This document shows, in pieces, positions 1 to 6,224 of a DNA stretch of 21,645 bases. This DNA is from JBFMFR01 sp040752025 (lineage in GTDB: Bacteria > Chloroflexota > Anaerolineae > Anaerolineales > UBA4823). How positions within the stretch are numbered: position 1 is the first letter of the stretch; each line of letters opens with the position of its first letter. The stretch covers positions 1-21,645 of the forward strand of contig JBFMFR010000076.1 in the NCBI GenBank assembly GCA_040752025.1, read 5' to 3'. Under the pieces are notes generated by a model. That model had not been told where the DNA came from and searched no databases. It saw only the letters and a list, made by a program, of their open reading frames with translations. The position numbers and the translations under genes were made by a program.

Positions 1-103
1 CTCCTAACTCCTAACTCCTAACTCCTAACTCCTAACTCCTAACTCCTAACTCCTAACTCCTAACTCCTAACTCCTAACTCCTAACTCCTAACTCCTAACT
101 CCT
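1..103. repeat. Heptamer tandem array (CTCCTAA)n
   Basis: Fourteen perfect copies of the 7-bp unit CTCCTAA occupy 1-98, followed by a partial copy (CTCCT) to 103. The array begins at the window edge, so its full length is unknown. It ends three bases before the ATG of the GntR-type gene at 107. On the - strand the unit reads TTAGGAG. On the + strand it carries CTCCT, the same core as the 16S rRNA anti-Shine-Dalgarno tail, so it offers no ribosome-binding site to the downstream gene. There are no spacers between units, so it is not a CRISPR array. Confidence 0.97.
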
Positions 104-106
104 TTT

Positions 107-769
107 ATGTCCTCCGACTTCCTCCACTACCTCGCCGCCCAGCCCGCCGGCCCCAACGGCGATGTGCGCCTGCCCTCCCTCCACGAGCTCAGCCAGCAGC
201 TTGGCCTGAGCGTGGCGGCCCTGCGCGAGCAGCTCGAAGTGGCGCGTGCCCTCGGGTTGGTGGAAGTGCGCCCCCGCACCGGCATCCGCCGCCTGGAATA
301 CAGCTTCCTGCCCGCCGTGCGCCAGAGCCTGGACTACGCCCTGGCGCTGGAGGGGGAGCGCTTCCTCGAGTTCGCCGACCTGCGGGACCACCTGGAAGCC
401 GCCTACTGGGATGAAGCCGTGCGCCGCCTGCTGCCCGAGGACCACCAGCGCCTGCAAGACCTGCTGGGGCGCGCCTGGGAGAAGCTGCTCGGCCAGCCCG
501 TGCACATCCCCCACGAAGAACACCGCCAACTGCACCTGCTCATCTTCAGCCGTCTGGATAACCCCTTCCTGCTCGGCCTGCTCGAAGCCTATTGGGAGGC
601 CTACGAAGCCGTCAACCTGAACTTATTCGCCGATTACGCCTACTTGCAGCAGGTGTGGGGCTACCACCAGCGCATGGTCGAGGCCATCTGCCAGGGCGAC
701 TACGCCGCCGGCTACCGCGCCCTCACCGAACACAAAGACCTGCTCTACCACCGCCCTTCTACCCCCTAA
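107..769 (+). CDS. GntR/FadR-family transcriptional regulator (FCD domain)
   Basis: A 220-residue protein that probably binds an operator and responds to a small organic acid. The N-terminal winged helix lies around residues 21-62; the stretch LPSLHELSQQLGLS followed by LREQLEVARALGLVEVRP is typical of GntR helix-turn-helix plus wing. Residues about 85-220 resemble the all-helical FCD effector domain of FadR-like proteins, including an LHLLI...NPFL segment and a late YHQRMVEAI..GD...A...L..H segment, which supply the histidines that usually hold a metal. The start at 107 is the only reasonable ATG but has no Shine-Dalgarno, because the preceding sequence is the pyrimidine-rich heptamer array. 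It lies 54 bp upstream of korA on the same strand, so regulation of korAB is a reasonable inference. The effector is unknown. Confidence 0.8.
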   Translation: MSSDFLHYLAAQPAGPNGDVRLPSLHELSQQLGLSVAALREQLEVARALGLVEVRPRTGIRRLEYSFLPAVRQSLDYALALEGERFLEFADLRDHLEAAYWDEAVRRLLPEDHQRLQDLLGRAWEKLLGQPVHIPHEEHRQLHLLIFSRLDNPFLLGLLEAYWEAYEAVNLNLFADYAYLQQVWGYHQRMVEAICQGDYAAGYRALTEHKDLLYHRPSTP

Positions 770-770
770 T

Positions 771-805
771 TTCTACCTTCTACCTTCTAACTTCTAACTT
801 CTAAC
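771..805. repeat. Second heptamer array (TTCTAMC)5
   Basis: Five consecutive 7-bp units, TTCTACC twice and then TTCTAAC three times, fill most of the gap between the regulator gene and korA; a degenerate unit (TTCCCCT) follows. In the same phase the left-edge array reads TCCTAAC, so the two arrays differ by a single base per unit and belong to one repeat family. Confidence 0.9.
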
Positions 806-823
806 TTCCCCTCAGGAGCCTCC

Positions 824-2623
824 ATGTCCCCTTCCCCCATTATCAACGACTTCTCCATCACCGTCGGCACGGTCAACGGCTCGGGCAGCCAGACCTCCAA
901 CCTGACCCTGCTGCGCGCCCTGTTCCGCATGGGCATCCCCGTCTCGGGCAAGAACCTGTTCCCCTCCAACATCCAGGGCCTGCCCACCTGGTACACCATC
1001 CGCCTCAGCCAGGACGGCTACCTGGCCCGCCGCGACGAGCACGAGATCGTGGTCGCCATGAACCCGGCCACCTTCGCCCAGGACCTGGCCAGCGTGCTGC
1101 CGGGCGGCGCTTTTTTATATGCCGACGACATCCGCTTGCCGGTCGACCGGGAGGACGTGGCCGCTTACCCCATGCCGGTCAAGCAGTTGGTGCGCCAGTC
1201 GGGCGCGCCCTCCAATTTGCGCGATTACGTCGCCAACATGGTCTACGTGGGCGTCCTGGCGCAGCTTCTGGGCATCGACCTGGAGATGATCTACCGCGCC
1301 CTGGACTTTCACTTCAAGAGCAAGCCCAAGCCCATCGAGCTGAACTTCAACATGGTCAAGGCTGCCTTCGAGTGGGCTGCTGAGAACCTGGAGAAGCAAG
1401 ACCCCTACCGGGTGGAAGTCATGGACGCTACCAAAGGCTACATCATGGCGGACGGCAACACCGCCGCTGCCCTGGGCTCGATCTACGGCGGCGTGCAGTT
1501 CGCCGCCTGGTACCCGATCACCCCGGCCTCCAGCCTGGCGGAGAAGCTGGTCGAGCACCTGCCCATGCTGCGCAAGGACACCGAGGATCCCGGCCACAAC
1601 ACCTACGCCGTGGTGCAGGCCGAGGACGAGTTGGCCGCGATCGGCATGGCCATCGGGGCCGGCTGGGCTGGCCTGCGCTCGATGACCTCCACCTCCGGCC
1701 CGGGCCTCAGCCTGATGGCCGAGTATGCCGGCCTGGCCTATTTCGCCGAAGTGCCGATCGTGGTGTGGGACGTGCAGCGCGTCGGTCCCAGCACCGGCCT
1801 GCCCACCCGCACCGCCCAGGGCGACCTGACCTTCACCTATTTCATGGGCCACGGCGACACGCAGCAGATCGTGCTGCTGCCCGGCTCGGTCAATGAGTGT
1901 TTCGAGTTCGGCTGGCGCGCCTTCGACATCGCCGAGCACCTGCAAGCGCCGGTCTTCGTGCTCAGCGACCTGGACTTCGGCATGAACCAGTGGATGACCC
2001 CGCCCTTCGAGTACCCGGACACGCCCATGGAGCGCGGCAAAGTGCTCTGGGAGGGCGACCTCGACCGCCTGGATGGGAACTGGGGCCGCTACCGCGACCC
2101 GGACGGCGACGGCATCCCTTACCGCACCCTGCCGGGCAACCGCCACCCGCGGGCCGCGTACTTCGCCCGCGGCACCGGCCACACCCCCGACGCCCGCTAT
2201 TCGGAGGACAGCCAGGTGTGGCACGACCTGCTCGAGCGCCTGAAGCGCAAGTTCGACACTGCCCGCCAGTACGTGCCTAAGCCGCGGGTCGAGCACGTCG
2301 AAGGCGCCAAAGTGGGCCTGATCGCCTATGGCTCCACCGAGCCGGCCGTGCAGGAGGCCCGCCACCAGTTGGCCGAACACGGCCTGCCCACGGATTTCCT
2401 GCGCCTGCGCGCCATTCCCTTCACTGCCGAAGTCGACGACTTCCTGCGCCAGCACGAGCACGTCTACGTAGTCGAGATGAACCGCGATGGGCAGCTCAAC
2501 CAGTTGCTGACTATCGAGTATCCCGAGCTGGCCACCAAACTGCGTTCGATTGCATTCACCGATGGCCTGCCCCTGACGGCGCGCTTCGTGCGCCAGGCCA
2601 TTTTAGATAAGGAGGCAAACTAA
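824..2623 (+). CDS. korA: 2-oxoacid:ferredoxin oxidoreductase, alpha subunit (gamma-alpha fusion)
   Basis: A 599-residue large subunit of a CoA-dependent 2-oxoacid:ferredoxin oxidoreductase, which decarboxylates a 2-oxoacid such as 2-oxoglutarate or pyruvate to the acyl-CoA and reduces ferredoxin. Residues about 10-195 form the gamma domain (GTVNGSGSQTSN near the start). Residues about 200-430 form the alpha pyrimidine-binding domain with the signature YPITPASS at 230-237 and the STSGPGLSLM segment. Residues about 490-595 form the C-terminal domain II. This gamma-alpha fusion is the two-subunit KorA layout, as in mycobacterial and archaeal enzymes. AGGAG at 814-818 supports the ATG at 824. 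korB follows 2 bp downstream. Substrate preference (2-oxoglutarate, pyruvate or broad) cannot be read from the sequence, so the symbol is by family only. Confidence 0.93.
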   Translation: MSPSPIINDFSITVGTVNGSGSQTSNLTLLRALFRMGIPVSGKNLFPSNIQGLPTWYTIRLSQDGYLARRDEHEIVVAMNPATFAQDLASVLPGGAFLYADDIRLPVDREDVAAYPMPVKQLVRQSGAPSNLRDYVANMVYVGVLAQLLGIDLEMIYRALDFHFKSKPKPIELNFNMVKAAFEWAAENLEKQDPYRVEVMDATKGYIMADGNTAAALGSIYGGVQFAAWYPITPASSLAEKLVEHLPMLRKDTEDPGHNTYAVVQAEDELAAIGMAIGAGWAGLRSMTSTSGPGLSLMAEYAGLAYFAEVPIVVWDVQRVGPSTGLPTRTAQGDLTFTYFMGHGDTQQIVLLPGSVNECFEFGWRAFDIAEHLQAPVFVLSDLDFGMNQWMTPPFEYPDTPMERGKVLWEGDLDRLDGNWGRYRDPDGDGIPYRTLPGNRHPRAAYFARGTGHTPDARYSEDSQVWHDLLERLKRKFDTARQYVPKPRVEHVEGAKVGLIAYGSTEPAVQEARHQLAEHGLPTDFLRLRAIPFTAEVDDFLRQHEHVYVVEMNRDGQLNQLLTIEYPELATKLRSIAFTDGLPLTARFVRQAILDKEAN

Positions 2624-2625
2624 AC

Positions 2626-3669
2626 ATGTCTGAGCAGAGCACATCCCCTCGCTTGCAAGTCAACCTGGTGGGCTTGTCCAAGAGCGACTACCGCGGCAAC
2701 CCCTCCACCCTGTGCCAGGGCTGCGGCCACAATTCCATCTCCAGCCAGATCATCGCCGCCTGCTACGAGCTGGACGTCATCCCCGAGATGCTGGTCAAGT
2801 TCAGCGGCATCGGCTGCTCCAGCAAGAGCCCGACCTACTTCCTGAACCGCTCCTTCGGTTTCAACAGCCTGCACGGGCGCATGCCCTCCCTGGCTACCGG
2901 GGCGCTCTTCGGCGACCACAACCTGCGCGGCCTGGCGGTCAGCGGCGACGGCGACACCGCCAGCATCGGCATGGGCCAGTTCAAGCACGTCCTGCGCCGC
3001 AACCTCAGCCTGGTGTACATCATCGAAAACAACGGCGTTTACGGCCTGACCAAGGGCCAGTTCTCCGCCACGGCCGAGGTCGGCCTGCACCTCAAAGGCC
3101 AGGGCACCAACCCCTACATGCCGGTGGACATCGCCCTGGAGGCCCTGGTGGGGCACGCCACCTTCGTAGCGCGCTCCTTCGCCGGCGACCCGCGCCAGGT
3201 TAAAGAGTTGATCAAAGCCGCCCTGAGCCACGACGGCATCGCCGTGCTGGACATCATCAGCCCGTGCGTGACCTTCAACAACCAGGACGAGGCCGTGCAC
3301 TCCTACGCCTGGGGCAAGGAGCACGAAGTGGCCCTGCACGAGCTGTCTTACGTGCCGCCGGCCGAGGAGATCCTGGTGGAATACGAGCCCGGCGAGGCCA
3401 CCGAAGTCACCATGCACGACGGTTCGAAGGTTGTGCTCAAGAAGCTCGAGCACGACTACGACCCCACCGACCGCTCGGCGGCCATGCGCATCCTGGAAGA
3501 AGCCAACGCCAAGCAGTGGCTGCTCACCGGCCTGATCTACGTCGACCCGGTGCAGCCTTCCCTCAAGGATATTTACAACCTGACCAAGACGCCCCTCAAC
3601 CGCCTGCCGGAGCAGCGCCTGCGCCCGCCGCGCCAGACGATCCAGATGGTCAACGACATGATGTTCTAA
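2626..3669 (+). CDS. korB: 2-oxoacid:ferredoxin oxidoreductase, beta subunit
   Basis: A 347-residue partner of KorA that binds thiamine diphosphate and one [4Fe-4S] cluster. The TPP motif is visible as GDGD at 107-110 and ENNG at 134-137. Four cysteines fit the cluster ligands of two-subunit enzymes: C30 and C33 (CQGCGH), C64 (GIGCSSK) and C214 (SPCVTF). The protein is slightly longer than many KorB proteins, with a C-terminal tail after about residue 300. A strong Shine-Dalgarno, AAGGAGG at 2609-2615, lies 10 bp before the ATG and overlaps the end of korA, so the two are cotranscribed and translated together. No separate delta (2x[4Fe-4S]) subunit is present, as expected for the KorAB type. 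Confidence 0.93.
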   Translation: MSEQSTSPRLQVNLVGLSKSDYRGNPSTLCQGCGHNSISSQIIAACYELDVIPEMLVKFSGIGCSSKSPTYFLNRSFGFNSLHGRMPSLATGALFGDHNLRGLAVSGDGDTASIGMGQFKHVLRRNLSLVYIIENNGVYGLTKGQFSATAEVGLHLKGQGTNPYMPVDIALEALVGHATFVARSFAGDPRQVKELIKAALSHDGIAVLDIISPCVTFNNQDEAVHSYAWGKEHEVALHELSYVPPAEEILVEYEPGEATEVTMHDGSKVVLKKLEHDYDPTDRSAAMRILEEANAKQWLLTGLIYVDPVQPSLKDIYNLTKTPLNRLPEQRLRPPRQTIQMVNDMMF

Positions 3670-3677
3670 TTGTTCAA

Positions 3678-3686
3678 TGGTATAAT
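3678..3686 (+). promoter_or_regulatory. Extended -10 promoter upstream of mreB
   Basis: TGGTATAAT is a perfect extended -10 (TGnTATAAT), 8 bp after the korB stop codon and 72 bp before the mreB start. No good -35 box is seen at the right distance, which extended -10 promoters tolerate. It probably drives the mre cluster independently of korAB. Confidence 0.7.
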
Positions 3687-3703
3687 GCCAGACGATATCA
3701 ATT

Positions 3704-3729
3704 AGGGGGGGCTTCGCGGGCTGCCCCCT
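3704..3729 (+). other. GC-rich hairpin in the mreB leader
   Basis: AGGGGG at 3704-3709 pairs with CCCCCT at 3724-3729 around a 14-base loop. No T-tract follows, so it is not a standard intrinsic terminator. It lies downstream of the predicted mreB transcription start, about 30 bp before the start codon, so it would be a 5'-UTR structure or, alternatively, a weak barrier to korAB readthrough. Confidence 0.5.
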
Positions 3730-3758
3730 GAACCTACACTGCAATAAGAGGAGCCAAA

Positions 3759-4835
3759 TTGGCATTCAACCCGCTCAACTGGTTCAACTGGTTACTCGGG
3801 TTCTTCTCGCTGGACATTGGCATCGACCTGGGCACGGCCAACACCCTGGTAAACGTACGCGGTAAGGGCATCACCATCAATGAGCCCTCCTGGGTGGCGA
3901 TCGACAAGCGTACGCGCATCCCCCAGGCGATCGGCGCCGAAGCCAAGGAAATGGTGGGGCGCACGCCAGCCAATATCATCGCCATCCGGCCGCTGCGGGA
4001 TGGCGTGATTTCGGAATTCGAGATTACCCAGGCGATGTTGGAGTATTTCATTGGGAAAGCGCACGAGCAGAACATTGTACCGGTGCCGCGCCCGCGCGTG
4101 GTGATTGGCATCCCTTGCGGCGTGACGGAAGTGGAAAAGCGCGCCGTGTACGATGCCGCCATGCAGGCCGGGGCGCGCGAAGTCGGCCTGATCGAAGAAC
4201 CCGTCGCCGCCGCCCTGGGGGCCGGCCTGCCGGTCAACGAAATCCGCGGCAGCATGATCGTGGACATCGGCGGCGGCACCTCGGAAGTCGCCATCATGTC
4301 CATGGGCGGCGTGGTGGTTTCGCGCTCGCTGCGCGTCGCCGGCGACGAGATGGACCAGGACATCGTGCAGTACATGCGCAACAAATATAACCTGTTGATC
4401 GGCGAGCGCATGGCCGAGCAGGCCAAGATTGCCATCGGCTCGGCTTATCACCTGCCCGAGGAGAAGACCATGCTGGTGCGCGGGCGCAACCTGATCACCG
4501 GCCTGCCCGAGGCGGTGGAGGTCTCCTCGGTGGAAATCCGCGAGGCCATCGCCGGCTCCCTGCAGACCATCCTGGATACGGTCAAAGATGCCCTGGATGA
4601 AGCCCCTCCGGAGATCCTGGCCGACCTGATGGAAACAGGCGTGTGCCTGGCGGGCGGCGGCTCACAGTTGCAGGCCCTGGATCGCCGCCTGGTGGAAGAA
4701 CTGCACGTGCGCGTGTGGGTGGCCGAGGACCCGATGAGCTGCGTGGCGCGCGGCGCAGGCATGATTCTGGAAGATTACGAGGCGTTACGGCGTTTGCTGG
4801 TTGGCTTGGAGCGCGGTAGCACGCGCCACAATTAA
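3759..4835 (+). CDS. mreB: Rod-shape-determining actin homologue MreB
   Basis: A 358-residue bacterial actin that polymerises under the membrane and guides cell-wall elongation. Nucleotide-binding motifs are all visible: phosphate 1 IDLGTANTLV (22-31), phosphate 2 VDIGGGTSE (168-176) and the adenosine motif LAGGGSQL (297-304). The start is TTG at 3759, supported by AAGAGGAG at 3746-3753; no ATG or GTG gives a better fit. The N-terminus before the actin fold (residues 3-16) is rich in Phe, Trp and Leu with a FNPLNWFNWLLGFF pattern, so it could be a strong membrane-anchoring helix. The TAA overlaps the ATG of mreC by one base, showing translational coupling. Confidence 0.97.
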   Translation: MAFNPLNWFNWLLGFFSLDIGIDLGTANTLVNVRGKGITINEPSWVAIDKRTRIPQAIGAEAKEMVGRTPANIIAIRPLRDGVISEFEITQAMLEYFIGKAHEQNIVPVPRPRVVIGIPCGVTEVEKRAVYDAAMQAGAREVGLIEEPVAAALGAGLPVNEIRGSMIVDIGGGTSEVAIMSMGGVVVSRSLRVAGDEMDQDIVQYMRNKYNLLIGERMAEQAKIAIGSAYHLPEEKTMLVRGRNLITGLPEAVEVSSVEIREAIAGSLQTILDTVKDALDEAPPEILADLMETGVCLAGGGSQLQALDRRLVEELHVRVWVAEDPMSCVARGAGMILEDYEALRRLLVGLERGSTRHN

Positions 4836-5683
4836 TGAGATCGAGTTCGAGTCGCACTTTCCAGTCCATTATCCTGGCCCTGGTCGTGATTGGCCTGATT
4901 GCGCTGGCCCTGGGCGGTTACTTGAGACCGCTTTCGAGCCTGGCTCTAAAGCCCTTGATAGGCGCGCAGACCTGGCTGTCCACCCGTTTCCAGGCGCTTC
5001 AAAACTACTTCAACGCACCCCAGGACCTGGTGCGCCTGCAGCAGCGCAACACCGAGCTGGAGGCGGAGGTCTCGCGCCTGCAGGCCGAGATCATCAACCT
5101 GAAGCAGCAGGTCGCCGAGACCAGCGTCCTGTCGGCCCTGGTCGATTTTGCCCGGGTCAACCCGGAAAACCGCTACGTGGCGGCGGCGGTCATCGGCCGC
5201 GACCCCAGCCCATTCTTGAAGTACGTGATCATCAACCGCGGTTCGGATGATGGCCTGCGCCGGGGCATGCCGGTAGTCACCCAGCAGGGCCTGGTGGGGC
5301 GCGTGGCGGCGGTAACGGCTGGCGCTGCCCGGGTGCAGCTTCTCATCGACCCGGCTTCGTCGGTGAACGTGCGCCTGGAGCCTTCCCGGGCCCAGGCCGT
5401 TTTGCTGGGCAACGTTTCCGGCGAGCTGGCTCTAACGATGGTCCCGCAGGCTGCCTCCGTCCAGGTGGGCGACCTGGTGCTCAGCTCGGGCCTGGGCGGC
5501 AACTACCCGCCCAACGTCTTGATCGGGCAGATCACCAGCGTGCGCCGCCGGGAGACGGATTTGTTCCAGAACGGCGTGGTCCAACCGGTGGTCGATTTCG
5601 AGCGCATCGAGATCGTCTTAATCATCACCAACTTCCGCCCGGTGGACATCAGCCCGCTGATTCCTACCCCTGAAGCGCCCTAA
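4835..5683 (+). CDS. mreC: Rod-shape-determining protein MreC
   Basis: A 282-residue bitopic membrane protein that bridges MreB/MreD to PBP2 outside the membrane. A single membrane helix lies at about 10-30 (SIILALVVIGLIALALGG). A coiled coil runs at about 60-98 (LVRLQQRNTELEAEVSRLQ and on), and the double beta-barrel domain follows from about 110 to 270 with the family-typical segments INRGSDDGLRRGMPVV and QGLVGRV. It has a short Pro-rich C-terminal end. The ATG overlaps the mreB stop codon (TAATG), and mreD follows after 27 bp. Confidence 0.95.
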   Translation: MRSSSSRTFQSIILALVVIGLIALALGGYLRPLSSLALKPLIGAQTWLSTRFQALQNYFNAPQDLVRLQQRNTELEAEVSRLQAEIINLKQQVAETSVLSALVDFARVNPENRYVAAAVIGRDPSPFLKYVIINRGSDDGLRRGMPVVTQQGLVGRVAAVTAGAARVQLLIDPASSVNVRLEPSRAQAVLLGNVSGELALTMVPQAASVQVGDLVLSSGLGGNYPPNVLIGQITSVRRRETDLFQNGVVQPVVDFERIEIVLIITNFRPVDISPLIPTPEAP

Positions 5684-5710
5684 GGATCCAGCGCCGGGTT
5701 TTCGACGGTC

Positions 5711-6214
5711 ATGTTGCCTGTTTTGGTCGCTTTTCCGGTTTTTAGCTTGCTGCTGATTTTGCAATCGGCGGTCCTGGGGCGCGTGCCGCTGATCATGGGC
5801 ACTGCCGACCTGGTCATGCTGGCCATCATCGCCTGGTCCTTGCACCCGCGCGTCAAGAGCGCCTGGCAGTGGGGGCTGGTCGGGGGGGCGCTGTTCAGCT
5901 ACGTTTCGGCGCTGCCTTACGCCTCCCACCTGATCGGCTACCTGCTGGTGGTCGGCTTTGCTCAAATCTTGCGCCAGCGTGTCTGGCAGGCGCCGCTGAT
6001 GGCGATGTTTTTCGCCACTTTTGTGGGTACCCTGGTGGTTCAGTCGGTCGACCTGATCCTGCTGAGCCTGTCGGGCAACCCACTTTCCTGGCTGCAGGCG
6101 GTCAACCTGATCAGTTTGCCCAGCCTGCTGCTGAATTTGTTGTTTGCTGTTCCGGCTTACGCCGTGTTCGGCGATCTGGCCAACTGGCTGCACCCCGAAC
6201 AGCTAGAAATGTGA
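5711..6214 (+). CDS. mreD: Rod-shape-determining protein MreD
   Basis: A 167-residue very hydrophobic integral membrane protein with about five to six membrane helices (for example residues 3-20, 33-45, 53-70, 75-90, 97-118 and 135-158). Length, position between mreC and mrdA, and the N-terminal pattern (LLLILQSAVLGR followed by ADLVMLAIIAWSL) fit MreD, a poorly conserved component of the elongasome. No strong Shine-Dalgarno precedes the ATG at 5711, so expression may rely on coupling with mreC. PBP2 starts 10 bp after its stop. Confidence 0.9.
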   Translation: MLPVLVAFPVFSLLLILQSAVLGRVPLIMGTADLVMLAIIAWSLHPRVKSAWQWGLVGGALFSYVSALPYASHLIGYLLVVGFAQILRQRVWQAPLMAMFFATFVGTLVVQSVDLILLSLSGNPLSWLQAVNLISLPSLLLNLLFAVPAYAVFGDLANWLHPEQLEM

Positions 6215-6224
6215 TTAGGATGGT

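Noticed and set aside
1..103. CRISPR or telomere-like array
   Set aside because: Units are 7 bp with no spacers, so not CRISPR. The TTAGGAG reading resembles telomeric repeats, but a second short copy between genes argues for a bacterial heptamer repeat.
1115..2461. Long - strand open frame inside korA
   Set aside because: It is the antisense shadow of a well-supported gene in GC-rich DNA; its residues show no known motif. The same holds for long antisense frames at 2620-3765, 7158-8387, 10761-11918 and 19743-20855.
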